Positions 1 through 30,767 are shown, counted from the first letter of the stretch. The stretch is DNA of 64,000 bases from Doris montereyensis (GCA_037039925.1 JAXRKP010001064.1:97501-161500), one strand, 5' to 3'. Notes: generated by a model from the letters alone, not told the origin. Program-made: numbers and translations.

Positions 1-7
1 CTCTGCG

Positions 8-128
8 TCTGCACGCATGCCTTGCCCTGAAAAGATAGCGTGCTACCAACCGAGCTAATGGTAGTGTTTTTGGTAGTGTAGTGCGCTCTCTTGTCATAGC
101 GAGGCGATGGATGCGGACGCAGAAGAAG
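8..128. repeat. tRNA-like SINE fragment
   Basis: Read on the minus strand, about 60-15 contains TTAGCTCGGTTGGTAGCAC, an A-box-like tRNA head. The following GAGGCGATGG segment recurs at 7798-7815 beside another copy of the head. It is a short, degraded piece. Confidence 0.45.
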
Positions 129-130
129 GG

Positions 131-400
131 GGGTGACTCGGTAGTCTAGGGGCAAGATATTGACCTCTTAACCAAATGATAGTGGGTTCGAGCCCCGCCG
201 ACAGTTGAACAATTTTCTCGAGTTTATTCAAGCATAATCTACCCCCCCCCCCCCCCCCCCCCCCCCCCGGTCCTGTCAGGTTGATCGACATTTAGTCCCC
301 CCCCCCCCCCGGAGACGGACAATGGAAAGGATGACCCGTGTACAGATCCCAATACTCTGTGCACTTTAAAGTTTGTCTTTGTTCCTAAGAAGCCTTACTT
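131..400 (+). repeat. tRNA-derived SINE, family B copy 1
   Basis: The head ACTCGGTAGTCTAGGGGCAA and GGGTTCGAGCCCC (B box at about 182-196) look like a tRNA-type Pol III promoter. The body contains GATCCCAATACTCTGTGCAC and a TTAAAG motif shared with 52895-53215 and, inverted, 5293-5592. Two poly-C runs (242-268, 297-310) interrupt it. Confidence 0.75.
242..310 (+). repeat. Two poly-C runs (27 and 14 bases)
   Basis: The runs lie inside SINE B, where the other copies have only CCCCC. They are expanded homopolymers or a sequencing artefact. Confidence 0.9.
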
Positions 401-811
401 AGTGGTCTTTCATGTTCTTACTCAATACTATAATGCCGTTGGCATTTAGGAAAAGACGCGTCGCCTCACTACATCTATGCCTCTGTTGCTGAACATTTTC
501 TTACACTTACAGCAAACGAATGTTATATAACAAACAAAATAGTGCAAGCGTCGTTTTATTATAAATTGCCTTTATTGTAAAGTAAAATTATAAAACAAGT
601 TACGCATTTTGTGAATTGATCTAGATACACCATTAAGGAAAAGAACAAAAAAGATAAGGACAAAAAATGCTAGATTGTTCCCCATTATTAATTCTTTGTC
701 CGCATACATGTTTTATTTAGTTCTGTATCTTTCTCTTAGAACACTTTTTAGAAAACACACCGGAAATTCAATGATAGAGTATCGTCATATTCTTGCGCAG
801 TCTAAACATCA
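401..811. other. Upstream flank of UBXN7
   Basis: This is AT-rich, apparently unique sequence before the UBXN7 start. It must hold the promoter and 5' UTR unless a non-coding first exon lies further left. No TATA box or CpG cluster was recognised. Confidence 0.4.
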
Positions 812-18900
<18,089 letters not shown>

Positions 18901-19460
18901 TGATGGATGGAACGACAGAACGACGACAGGACATGACTGCTGCTGCTATGATGATTATGAATGAGTTTAAAATGTACAAGAGAATTGATTAGGACACCTT
19001 CACACACACCCCCCACCCCACACCCCAACCCCCCCACTACAGCTGTGGTGATGAAGAAGGCAATTGACTGACTGCAGTCCACTTCTACAAGGCGTGCTAA
19101 ATGTCAGCTCAGAATTGTATTGTCCTAACCGCACATTTCACTTGGTAGTCCAATCTTCTTCTTTTCTCCGTTTTAGTGGGACACTGGTCGTTGGAGCTAG
19201 CTCTGAGAGAGAGAGAGCCCTTGGAACGGTAACAAATTTTCGCTTACTGTTTCAGCTGGCTTCGTTGGCCCTATCTATCAAAATGTCCGACATCACCGTA
19301 GTTGTAGATGTGGGTAGAGACCAAATCAAAATCATTTGACAATTTTGGAGTTAAATAATCGGCACCAGATTCACAGTTGTCAATTGGGCCCCCAAAAAAA
19401 AAAAAAAAAACAAAACAAAGCAACAAACCCAACCAAATTTGGTCTAAGTTTGTCACAAAA
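18901..19460 (+). other. UBXN7 3' UTR region
   Basis: Sequence after the stop has a C-rich tract (about 18998-19037) and a poly-A run (19386-19402). No canonical AATAAA was found. An ATTAAA variant is at 20015-20020, after two tandem arrays. Confidence 0.4.
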
Positions 19461-19464
19461 CTTC

Positions 19465-19850
19465 ACTTGCATCATTGTGAGTCCTGATTTCAATTCACTT
19501 GCATCGTATTGTGAGTCCTGATTTCATATTCACTTGCATCGTATTGTGAGTCCTGATTTCATATTCACTTGCATCGTATTGTGAGTCCTGATTTCATATT
19601 CACTTGCATCGTATTGTGAGTCCTGATTTCATATTCACTTGCATCAGACAGAGTCCTGGATTTCATATTCACTTGCATCGTATTGTGAGTCCTGATTTCA
19701 TATTCACTTGCATCGTATTGTGAGTCCTGATTTCATATTCACTTGCATCGTATTGTGAGTCCTGATTTCATATTCACTTGCATCGTATTGTGAGTCCTGA
19801 TTTCATATTTGCATCAGACAGAGTCCTGATTTCATATTCACTTGCCAGCT
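19465..19850 (+). repeat. 35-bp tandem repeat, about 11 units
   Basis: The unit is CACTTGCATCGTATTGTGAG followed by TCCTGATTTCATATT. Two units are replaced by a TTGCATCAGACAGAGTCC variant. It may be transcribed in the UBXN7 3' UTR. Confidence 0.95.
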
Positions 19851-20057
19851 AAGAACTTTAGAGCCCCGTTTTTTCTTCTTCTTGAAATGAGTTTATGTGT
19901 ATTGGGACAGTATTATTCTGAGTGGACGAAAAGTTAACATTAAAAGAAGATGTAAAAGATGTGTGAGGATGGTGATGAGCGATATTTTCTTTTCTTTTTT
20001 TTTTTGAAAAAAAAATTAAAACATAAAAGACTAACAAAATCAGAATTGACTTGAATT

Positions 20058-20822
20058 TTTTTTGGTTGTTTCTTGTTGTTTTTGTTTGTTTGATCTTTTG
20101 TTGTTATTTGTTATGTGGGCAGTTAGTGATGGATGCAGTTAGATTTTCTGTTGTTGTTTGTTATGTGGGCAGTTGGTGATGGATGCAGTTAGATCTTTTG
20201 TTGTTGTTTGGTGGGCAGTTGGTGATGGATGCAGTTAGATCTTTTGTTGTTGTTTGTTATGTGGGCAGTTGGTGATGGATGCAGTTATATCTTTTGTTGT
20301 TGTTTGTTATGCAGTTAGTGATGGATGCAGTTATATCTTTGTTGTTGTTTGTTATGTGTGCAGTTAGTGATGAATGCAGTTAGATCTTTTATTGTTTGTT
20401 ATGTGGGCGGTTAGTGATGGATGCAGTTATATCTTTTGTTGTTGTTTGTTATGTGTGCAGTTAGTGATGGATGCAGTTAGATCTTTTGTTGTTTGTTATG
20501 TGGGCAGTTAGTGATGGATGCAGTTATATCTTTTGTTGTTGTTTGTTATGTGTGCAGTTAGTGATGAATGCAGTTAGATCTTTTATTGTTTGTTATGTGG
20601 GCGGTTAGTGATGGATGCAGTTATATCTTTTGTTGTTGTTTGTTATGTGTGCAGTTAGTGATGGATGCAGTTAGATCTTTTGTTGTTTGTTATGTGGGCA
20701 GTTGGTGATGGATGTAGTTAGATCTTTTGTTGTTGTTTGTTATGTGGGCAGTTGGTGATGGATGCAGTTAGATCTTTTTGTTGTTTGTTATGTATGCAGT
20801 TAGTGATGGATGCAGTTAGATC
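20058..20822 (+). repeat. Tandem repeat of about 50 bp, about 15 units
   Basis: The unit is TTGTTGTTTGTTATGTGGGC followed by AGTTAGTGATGGATGCAGTT and AGATCTTT. Units alternate between AGATCTTT and ATATCTTT and between GTGGGC and GTGTGC, a higher-order pattern. It ends exactly where a family P copy starts (20823). Confidence 0.93.
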
Positions 20823-20997
20823 TTTACTTCTTTTCTTTCATTCTTTCACTTATCTTTCATCCAGCTATTTTTTTAATTCACCCTGAGATCACTGTATGTG
20901 GTGGACGGAAAAATTCAATGAACGAAAGCCGTTTGTTATTTTTTTAACTTTTCCTTTCTACAGTTATGGTATGTGTTTTTGTTGGGGGGGGGGGTGC

Positions 20998-22008
20998 CTG
21001 AGAAGGCAGTTTTACCACAAATGGGACAACACTATTTTATGACATTACTGAATGGAGCAGTTCATTCCCTTGACATGACATTCAAACCATAACAAGGCTC
21101 AGTATCTATTCTTCCATTTTATACGATTTTTTTAGAAAAGATACTGGCCTGACCTTCAACATATCAACTGTACTATAAAAGCCAGAAATTTTGTCTAAAA
21201 GTATATCAAGTTGGTGCTCATTTTAATTACCACATAATATGCTATCTGAAGAATCTACTTTTGATTAATTATTGTCCATATTAGGTAAGATCGGTCCAAA
21301 TATTACGGAAAACATTCCACGCACCTGTTATAAGAAAAATGCCATCCAGACATAGTATAAGGGATCTGGAGCAGTTGAAATAGGGTCGACATGAAGCATT
21401 TGATAGCCTCTCGCGATTGTATGATGTTTCAATGTATTATATTATTCTTTTATAGTAGGTTTAGATGCAAAAAAACATGGAAATAATGGAAAAAAATGTT
21501 TAAAGTGCGATTTTCTCAAAATATTGCTTTTTGACAGTGATGTGAGATCTTTTTTATTTATTGCCCGATTGCCCCAAATTTGGTATATAACATCTATAAA
21601 ATAAACGAAAAATTCCTTCAGTAGCTTTTTTCGATATCTCTTCAAAGTTTTGCAAAACAAATTTTGCGTGATAAAATTTGCCAAAAATGGGAAAGGTTGC
21701 TATATGCATTTTCAAAAAAATTCATTAAATGAAAACCGTTTATTTATCAAAAAGCTACTGGGTGAGTCTAGATATTGAACCAAATAAAGTGTGTGCAAAG
21801 TTATAGCTAATTTTATTCATAACTGAAAAGCTTATTCGAAATGAAGTTATTATTTTCCGTTGAAAGTCCAAGATGGCGGCGTTCCCATGGCAACCGTATG
21901 ATTATGATGAACATTTAAATATCTTATTCAGATAATTTAGACATGCCAAATACAATGGTAGTGGTTAAAATTGTCTATATCAAATAATTAAAAAAACATG
22001 CTTAGGCA
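20998..22008 (+). repeat. Dispersed element of about 1 kb (family R), copy 1
   Basis: It starts GAGAAGGCAGTTTTACCACA and includes CACCTGTTATAAGAAAAATG, CAGTTGAAATAGGGTCGA, AAGATGGCGGCGTTCCCATG and GTGGTTAAAATTGTCTATAT. It is matched along its length by 41003-41923 (+) and by 50790-51660 (-). No coding potential was seen. Confidence 0.8.
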
Positions 22009-22169
22009 ATCCTACTATTACTATATATAATAATACAAACTACAATAGCCTTTTACCATGGAGTAGGCCTACATTGTGTTGCTAGTGATCGATTTTCCTA
22101 TTTAATTAGTCAAATATTGATTATCTCCTCATAATTTTGAAAAAGGTCATTTTTGTTATAATGCCGTTT

Positions 22170-22440
22170 CCATTACTGAGGATACACACACTTTTTATTG
22201 TACCGAACAAACCGGAAATTGATGAATTAGATCTCGTACCAATAAACACTTTCCCTCGATAGCAGGCAAACAATATTGTTTCAACCAATTGATTAAAGTA
22301 CTAATTTGATCCAACAGTTTATTCACTAAGAACCTAAAGCAGGTTCTTTGAAATCTACATGTGAAATATGGAGGTGTGGGTGCAGTGGTTCCTGAGTTAT
22401 AAGTGGTCAAAGTTGAAGACTTCAGATTTTATATATATAT
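22170..22440 (+). repeat. 270-bp direct repeat flanking a LINE, left copy
   Basis: It shares TTTGATCCAA, GTTTATTC-CTAAGAACCT, TGAAATCTAC-TGTGAAATAT and GTGGTTCCT with 23460-23735. Both copies end at a TA microsatellite. The tail 22378-22437 is also partly complementary to 22525-22570. Confidence 0.75.
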
Positions 22441-22649
22441 ATATATATACATATATACATGTATATACATATATACAAGCATGGCTGTAAATAATGTTGG
22501 ATTATGATTTCTTTATTGTAAAACTGAATCTCTTGAACTTTGACTGCGGTTAACTCAGAAAACCACTGTATCGGTTACAGGTGATAACAAGTACGATTAT
22601 TAGATCAAATTTGTTCTCGATGCTGAAGTTACGCTGGCTTTACATAGTA

Positions 22650-23455
22650 AAACTATCGAACAAGTTTATAATTACAAATATCTCTGGGAGTTACTATTGA
22701 TGTTAAACTCAACTGAAAGATTGTGTAAGTAGCATAAAAGCTAAATCAAACAAGCGCTTATATTTTGTTAGGAAACGGAGTCATTTCAATGTAGATAAAT
22801 TAGTATTAAAAAAAAAAACTCTTTTTTAAACATCACTTATAGAGAGTATTTTATCTTTTTGCATCGTTTGTTGGGGAGGAAACAGTCAGAAATGGGACAA
22901 AATGAAATTGATATATTAATCAAAACGGCAGCTAGATTCACAACTGATGTTAGTCTCATCGATGAAATCTTTGTTAGAAATACTTTAAAGAAAAAAAATT
23001 ATTGATAAAAGACAACAATAAACGCCCTTTATCTACCAATTTAGTTAAATCAAGATCAAAGAACACGGCGGATTTATCTCTTTTAAGCCTGAAACTGAAA
23101 GACACTTAAATTCATTTTTGCCGACAGGTATAAGACTTTTTATAATACAAAGTATAAAGTTTGAGTGAATGAAAATTTAGAGATAATTTGAAGACGAAAC
23201 ATTTTTTTTAGCATAATTATTATTTATATTCAGAATATGTGATATGATAAGTAATAATTTTTTAATGGAATATTTATCTATTACTTTCTCTAAAAAAAAA
23301 GAAAAATATTATACATGTTGTGTTCATGAAAACGTGTTAATTTAATTATGTCCATTTACACGATTTATCTACTTATATTTCTATTCATTTTTACACGTCT
23401 GTAAACCAAATTTCCCTCTGAGATGAAATAAAGCATTTAAATTGAATTGAATAGC
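22650..23455 (+). pseudogene. Degraded non-LTR retrotransposon reverse-transcriptase 3' part
   Basis: Broken frames encode a YNYKYLGVTID-like motif, then KAKSNKRLYFVRKRSHFNV, YRESIL and CWGGN, and KTAARF. This is the typical region after the RT catalytic core in Jockey/CR1-group LINEs. It ends in an ATTAAATTGAATTGAATA tail (about 23436-23453). No intact RT core is present, so it is a 5'-truncated dead copy. Confidence 0.75.
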
Positions 23456-23459
23456 ACTC

Positions 23460-23735
23460 GATACTGAAGTTATGCTGTTTTTTATTGTAATAACCGAAAT
23501 CGAGAAATTAGACCTAGGAAAAATAAAAAGGTTTCATGGATTGCAGGCCAAACAGCATTTTCCACTCAATTAAATCAAAAAACTGATTTGATCCAAGAGT
23601 TTATTCGCTAAGAACCTAAAGCAAGCTATTTGAAATCTACGTGTGAAATATGGAGGTAATGGATGAAGTGGTTCCTCAATTATAATTATAGGCGGTCAAA
23701 CTGAGAGGTGTTCATTTATATATATATATAGATAG
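23460..23735 (+). repeat. 270-bp direct repeat flanking a LINE, right copy
   Basis: This is the counterpart of 22170-22440. It is followed by TATATATATATAGATAGATAG. Confidence 0.75.
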
Positions 23736-23933
23736 ATAGATGTATGTATATGGTCCCTTTAAAAGGTAGACCTGTGGGACGAAGATATAAAAGAAGCACT
23801 AAAGAAGAAATTTAACCTTCACAGAAGGAAAACATAAATTGTCAGGACAAGGTACCCTGGAGAAAGATCACTTTGAGTAGCTAAACCCATATACTGGAAG
23901 GTAGAATTGGAACTGGATAAAAAAGAAAGAATA

Positions 23934-24085
23934 TGGCCCTCTGAAAGTTGTCAATGGTGACAGTAGTGATTTTAATTTTATACATGGTATGAATATGGTC
24001 CTCTGAAAGTTGTCAATGGTGATATATGGTCCCTCTGAAAGTTGTCAATGGTGATATATGGTCCTCTGAAAGTTGTCAATGGTGA
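23934..24085 (+). repeat. Short tandem repeat with CTCTGAAAGTTGTCAATGGT
   Basis: Four units contain CCTCTGAAAGTTGTCAATGG with variable spacers, two of them ATATGGTC-linked units of about 32 bp. Confidence 0.85.
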
Positions 24086-24348
24086 CAGCAGAGCTTTTTA
24101 ACCTTATACTATGGTGTATATGAATAGGGTCAGGAGAGGCGTGGCATAACCAATACTTCAGGTGATGCCACGAGAACACTTTCCCAATATCATACTTTTA
24201 GACAAGTGATATAAATCATAATGGTAGTAACACTAGAGTATTTGTACTTATGTTACTGCACGTTTGAAGACAATTTATGCTCGCCAAGTCCGCGAACTTA
24301 ATAATACAGAGGAGCGAGTGAGGGAGAGAAAGAGGAGAGATAGAGGGG

Positions 24349-24606
<258 letters not shown>

Positions 24607-24609
24607 ACT

Positions 24610-25016
24610 TAACAGATACATGTATTTGTATCATTCAAATGACCAAGTATCAAGACATTGTATGATGAACAGCTTGCTTTAATTAATCAGACTCGACTCA
24701 TGATATGCTTGACACAAAGAGAAAAAATCAAAAGACGCTCTGGGGTTGAGAGCAAAGGGACGAAACGGGAGATGACATAAAAAAAACTAGAAAAAAAGAA
24801 GAAGAAATGAAAAGAATAATAATCAATCAGCTACCTTGTTCATAACTAACAACATGCAATGATTAATGATGAAGACATGATACATTATATATAGACCAAC
24901 ATAAAAAAAAAAAAGTAAGAAGTTTTGTTTCACGCATTCCAATTTCTTTTGAAAATTGCACAAGGGAGCGTACTAAAGGTAGAAGAATTTTAATCATTCA
25001 TAAATCACATGTCATG

Positions 25017-25053
<37 letters not shown>

Positions 25054-25437
25054 TATTATATATATATTATCATGAGCTATCCACAAAGTAGGTTTACGTA
25101 TCAATAATATCCACAATGATATATATATATATATATTATATATGCCATATATGGCAATAATGAGCACAAAAACCAAGAAAGGTCCACACATTAAGAAAAC
25201 TTCCAAGTTCGAAGCTGAAGAAGAACAAAGAAAAAAAGGTAAAAAATATAGAGAGCGAAAATCAAGCGCTTTCTGTGTCTGTGTGAGGCAAGAATTCAAA
25301 TTGAAAAGGTAAAGATATAGAGAGCGAAATCAAGCGCTTTCTGTGTCTGTGAGACAAGAATTCAAATTGAAAAAGGAAAAGAGTTGGCTGGAGTCAGTTG
25401 TCTTCCTGTCCTGGAACAATAGTGATTTATGACATGA
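24610..25437. other. AT-rich intergenic DNA with small repeats
   Basis: It holds an (AAT)n run at 25018-25053, TA runs at about 25060 and 25119-25142, and a two-unit repeat of about 75 bp (25238-25372; ATCAAGCGCTTTCTGTGTCT). Nothing else was recognised. Confidence 0.7.
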
Positions 25438-25735
25438 TAATATGTGTTAGTGTTAGGTGATGTGTCTTGTCATATGACGTATGACATAATATGTGTCATC
25501 ATGTGCCATATGACATAATATGTGTCATCATGTGCCATATGACATAATAATATATGTCATATAACATGTGTCATCTGTCACATGACATAATAATGTGTCG
25601 TGTGACATGTCATCATGTGCTGTATAATATAAATATGTGTCATATGACATGTGGTATCATCTGCCACACGACATGTGTCATGTGATGTGTCATCATGTGC
25701 TGTATGACATAATGATATGTGTCACGTGATGTGTG
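25438..25735. repeat. Degenerate palindromic repeat, TATGACATAATATGTGTCAT
   Basis: Many overlapping copies of TGACATAATATGTGTCA and CATCATGTGCCATATGACAT are each nearly self-complementary. The block could form multiple hairpins or cruciforms. Confidence 0.8.
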
Positions 25736-26201
25736 TTGTCACGTTTCATGACGCTTTGGTCTACCATTTGAGCATTTTTCGGCGAAAAACAAAACCATGA
25801 CACGCCCAAAGTGCTCTGGTGTGTGTGGAAGTATTTTCTGGTCGTCATTTTTGCTTGTCGCACAGGTCGTACGTGCTGAACATGTCCCAACCACGACGGA
25901 AAACTCTTGTAGCACAGCTCCTTTTGAACACCTGTTCAAGCACGCCAGATGAGTGCTAAGGCATCACGGAACTAAGGTCCTGTTGGGCTAAAGATGCTCT
26001 GCGCGGACCAAGCATAACAACAAGCAAAAATGCTTCTCATTTCACAGTCGTTAGCGCCATTGGTGTCACGTGACATCATTAAAAACCAAAAACCAAATCA
26101 AATGTAACGCCATGAAGATGGATGTCCGTGTGAGACCAAAAAATAAACAAAACAAAATCAAATCAACCCACGTCAAAACAAAACAATCAGAATGAATAAA
26201 T

Positions 26202-26204
<3 letters not shown>

Positions 26205-26252
<48 letters not shown>
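26205..26252. repeat. (TA)n microsatellite
   Basis: About 45 bases of TA. The surrounding 25740-27160 sequence shows no recognised gene or element, apart from C runs near 26930 and CTACTACTACTA near 27014. Confidence 0.95.
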
Positions 26253-26255
<3 letters not shown>

Positions 26256-27164
26256 TATCAGTACATGTATTCAAAATCCAATGATATCAATATCAGACAT
26301 TTGCCATGTAAGAAAAGAAAACATTGCACACACATAAGAGTAGAAATAATGCCAAATGAATGAAATGTCTAAAACAAATCAATTACCACTTTTCCTACCT
26401 TTGTAGAAAGAAAATTTGACAGCTGATGAATGGTGATAGTGGTAGCACAATGAAATCTCAGTCAAGACTAAAAAAAAAAACTTTCCGATAAAGGAGTTTG
26501 AAACTGAACGTAATTTTTAAAACTCAATATAGATATCCGTCAGCATCTGTTTCCAATTTCTTTCATTTTTACTTTTAATCAAAATTATACATTCATTTAC
26601 AATTACATAAGTGTATTGTAATCTGTTTGAGCGTTTAAAAATTCAGTGACAAGGTGTTTAACCCAATTGATGCCTGGGGAGACAAAACATAGCAGTGACG
26701 GGGAGAAATTGACGGTTTACCTACTGAAGGGATGTTACTCAAACACTATGCAAGTATTTTATGCAGTTACGTCCCTTAGACAATCCTACTGAACCATGTC
26801 GTGGCATAAGGCCGTAACGGACTATGGGCACATGGCATGTTATTATCATAGCATGCACAAACCGGCCCTGTAGAATTTATTGGCACATCGCAGCGAAGTG
26901 GTTAATGTACATGATAGTGATAATCATACCCCCCCCCCCACACAATCCTTCCTCCTCCAAAAGAAAAATACTCGACTCATACCCCTAGTTATATGTGTAC
27001 AATAGCTATCTCCTACTACTACTACTAGTAAATCTACTTTCTCTTAGTTGATCCCACCTTTCCTCCATACATCAAAGACAGAAATTTACACTCCAAAAAG
27101 AGAAAGAAAGACTTGTTTTCCTTTATTGAAGTTTACCCCGCTCACCATAACATGAGGTGATCTT

Positions 27165-27505
27165 GAAATACTAATGAGATGAAATCTTGGGTGTGAATTC
27201 AGATTAAGGAAGAGGAAATACTAGTGTGATGAAATCTTGGGTGTGAATTCAGATTAAGGAAGAGGAAATACTAGTGAGATGAAATCTTGGTGTGAATTCA
27301 GATTAAGGAAGAGGAAATACTAATGAGATGAAATCTTGGGTGTGAATTCAGATTAAGGAAGAGGAAATACTAATGAAAACAGATTGGAAATACTAGTGAG
27401 ATGAAATCTTGGGTGTGAATTCAGATTAAGGAAGAGGAAATACTAGTGAGATGAAATCTTGGGTGTGAATTCAGATTAAGGAAGAGGAAATACTAGTGAG
27501 ATGAA
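27165..27505 (+). repeat. 50-bp tandem repeat, about 7 units
   Basis: The unit is AGATGAAATCTTGGGTGTGA followed by ATTCAGATTAAGGAAGAGGA and AATACTAGTG. The preceding 27125-27165 looks like the end of a minus-strand family P copy. Confidence 0.93.
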
Positions 27506-28350
27506 AGATAACAGAAAGAAGAAGGAAAGGAAAGAAATAAGACCTACCATTAACATCCACATCCCCCAAAAAAAAAAAAAATACCCCAAAAGAAAACAAG
27601 CACAAACAAAACTATAGGAACAGAAAGAAGTTGTGAAGCATTCAAATTCAAATAGATATATCAATCACAATCACAAAGAGAGCCACACTACAAAAATACG
27701 ATCCACCATTTTATATTTATATCATATCACACACAGCTGGTGACATTGTAATGCTTATTGACGTGAGTGACATTGGAGCGTGAGTCGTGTTTGAACTTGA
27801 ACGTAAAAGTAAAAAATAAACAACACAAAATGAGATCAATGAGAAAAAATTCGTTTGAGCAAAACCAGGTCTAAGGTCTAAGAATGGAGAAAAAAAAAAC
27901 AAGAATCGAAGTAAGAAATAAATGGTAATAAAAGAAAGGAAGGAAAATAAGGAAACAAATTTTGCCTAGAAACATTATACATGCGCCAACTTTACAAATT
28001 TGATACACGTATTACATATTCATATCAACACATAGTTTACAGCTCAACCTACCTGTTTAAAATATCCGGTACTGACGACAGCTAGTATCTTTCCCATGCC
28101 AGACAGCTATATTATGTGTGGTGTATTAAGTTCAAGTTTAGAGATAACAATGAGCCATTTATAATTTTCAATAACAATAGCTCAAAATGAGGCTGACGCT
28201 TTAAATGTCTCTCACTTTGCGAAGAAACTCTTCAAATATTGAAACAATGCAATCTATATATAGTATGGCTCCCATGAAGTCATGAAGACAACAAAAGTAA
28301 GCAAGAATTCACCTTGCTGCTCGTTTGTGTCTGTTTCTATTTGCCTATGC
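27506..28350. other. Intergenic, nothing recognised
   Basis: A/T-rich sequence with poly-A runs near 27567 and 27889. No coding or element was recognised. Confidence 0.5.
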
Positions 28351-28359
28351 TACAAAAGT

Positions 28360-28660
28360 AAAGTAAATTTCTTCACTTCAAGGCCGTTACGGCCCATAGA
28401 GCAAGAGCTTATCCCAGTTTCTATAGCGCAAAGCGGAACAGGTCATAATAATCACCTCCTGGACAGGACAGGATGCTAGTCTGATGCAGGGTTTTACTCC
28501 AAGGCTAGTGCTTGTACCCATTTTCACCTGGGTTGAGTGGGGAAAATGCATGTTAAGTGTCTTTCACGTCAGGCATAGCTTTGCCAGAATTCGAACCTGG
28601 AACCTCATGATCCCCAGTCCAGTAGCCTAACCACTCAGCCATCGACACAACGCCTGTCTA
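28360..28660 (-). repeat. SINE A, near full-length minus copy
   Basis: It runs from CTTCACTTCAAGGCCGTTAC and GCCCATAGAGCAAGAGCTTA (tail) through GAACAGGTCATAATAATCAC to ATTCGAACCTGGAACCTCAT (complement of the B box) and CACTCAGCCATCGACAC (complement of the A-box head). Confidence 0.85.
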
Positions 28661-28834
28661 CAAAAGTGGGCCTAATTTTTTTTCCGTATCGAATTTGGAC
28701 CATAATAGTTCCTTTAATTCCCACATTTTATATTCTTTGAAAATTCAAGACTCTGTTCAGATTTTTCCCCCAGTAAAACACCCACCACAAAAAAAACTAA
28801 TATAAATAAAGAAATAACAAAAAGCAACCCCATT

Positions 28835-28960
28835 CTCAAGTTGTACAAATCGAACCATTGACTGAAGTAATCAAAGCTCTCAAAATGAGACCCCCCCCTA
28901 ACCCCACTCAAGTTGTACAAATCAAACCATTGACTGATAATCAAAGCTCTCAAAATGAGA
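28835..28960 (+). repeat. Two-unit direct repeat of about 60 bp
   Basis: TCAAGTTGTACAAATC-AACC, ATTGACTGA and ATCAAAGCTCTCAAAATGAG occur twice. Confidence 0.85.
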
Positions 28961-29289
28961 CCCCAGCAAATGTGGTAGTGGTACAATACGACACGGAAAC
29001 AAAACATAGATTGTGGTGTAATGTGCCAACACAGTCAGTTAATAGTTAAGAGTAAAACCATACAGTGCTAATGACACATTTGAAGATTTTAGAGATACCA
29101 TCATTAGATTCACACTTGTTATTTGCCTCACAAAAATGATTGTATCATCAAATTGTGTCATGTAAACATACCTTGTTTGAAGTTTCAATGTTCACAGCCA
29201 AATACGATTTTAATTCTAAAGTCAGAATTCAACATATCAAAGACCGTAATGCTGAATTACAAACCTTTCAAAGATGTTCACAGTATCAT

Positions 29290-30160
29290 CAAGCAGTTAA
29301 ATGCAATTCAGCAGTATCATCAAGTCGTTTGAATGAAAAAAAAAAGAAGTCAGTTAACATGAATGAACTTACATATTATCAAGTCAGTTAACATGAATGA
29401 AAATTACAGTGTACAGTATCATCAAGTCAGTTAACATGAATGAAAATTACAGTGTACAGTATCATCAAGTCAGTTAACATGAATGAAAATTACAGTGTAC
29501 AGTATCATCAAGTCAGTTAACATGAATGAACATTACAGTGTACAGTATCATTAAGTCAGTTAACATGAATGAACATTACAGTGTACAGTATCATCAAGTC
29601 AGTTAACATGAATGAACATTACAGTGTACAGTATCATTAAGTCAGTTAACATGAATGAAAATTACAGTGTACAGTATCATCAAGTCAGTTAACATGAATG
29701 AACATTACAGTGTACAGTATCATCAAGTCAGTTAACATGAATGAACATTACAGTGTACAGTATCATTAAGTCAGTTAACATGAATGAACATTACAGTGTA
29801 CAGTATCATCAAGTCAGTTAACATGAATGAAAATTACAGTGTACAGTATCATCAAGTCAGTTAACATGAATGAACATTACAGTGTACAGTATCATTAAGT
29901 CAGTTAACATGAATGAAAATTACAGTGTACAGTATCATTAAGTCAGTTAACATGAATAAACATTACAGTGTACAGTATCATTCAAGTCAGTTAACATGAA
30001 TGAACATTACAGTGTACAGTATCATTAAGTCAGTTAACATGAATGAAAATTACAGTATACAGTATCATTAATTCAGTTAACATGAATGAACATTACAGTG
30101 TACAGTATCATTAAGTCAGTTAACATGAATGAACATTACAGTGTACAGTAACATCAAATC
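29290..30160 (+). repeat. 43-bp minisatellite, about 20 units
   Basis: The unit is AGTCAGTTAACATGAATGAA followed by (A/C)ATTACAGTGTACAGTATCA and T(C/T)A. Variants ATGAAAATT/ATGAACATT and ATCATC/ATCATT are interleaved. Confidence 0.96.
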
Positions 30161-30419
30161 AGTTGACATGAAGGAAAATTATAGCAGTGCAGTAACATCA
30201 AAAGTCAGTTTACGTGCACAAAGTTAACATTGATATCACGTGAGATGAACATGAATCATGAAAGTTAACATGGCTGTATAGCTTGTCAGGAGACAATATG
30301 GCACAAGACCTTAAAACTAAAACAGACAGGAAATGTCGTTGAAGACTGCATTAGAAGAGAATGAGAATGTCATTGAGTCTACACATAGTATGACAGTCTA
30401 TTTATATTACAACGTGATG

Positions 30420-30645
30420 ATCAATAATAATGTTGATGATAAGAACAACAATAGAAATAAAAAATGATAATTATAATAACAATAGTAAAACAACAGAAAT
30501 ATTTTTTAAACAATGATTATAATAATAACAATAATAACAATAACAATAATAATAACAATAACAAAAATAACAATAATAATAACAATAATAATAATAATAA
30601 TAATAACAATAACAATAACAATGATGATGATGATAATAATACGAG
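30420..30645 (+). repeat. (AAT/AAC)n trinucleotide tract
   Basis: About 125 bases of AAT/AAC triplets (30520-30645) are preceded by scattered AAT. The poly-Asn reading is an artefact. Confidence 0.93.
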
Positions 30646-30767
30646 GAACAAAAAGGAGACTATCTTACTTACACCAAGTACAAAATCATCAACATCATTG
30701 TAGTGATATGGCTTTTAAGTACAATATGGCACTGATATTGAAAGCTAAACAAAGGCAAGTTTGTTTC

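Noticed and set aside
131..210. Candidate tRNA gene (also heads at 50142 and 44450)
   Set aside because: The A and B boxes are present, but no full cloverleaf follows and each is joined to a repeated non-tRNA body. These are SINE heads.
29290..30160. CRISPR-like direct repeats
   Set aside because: Units are contiguous with no unique spacers, and the genome is eukaryotic. These are minisatellites; the same holds for 12296-12930 and 16495-17118.
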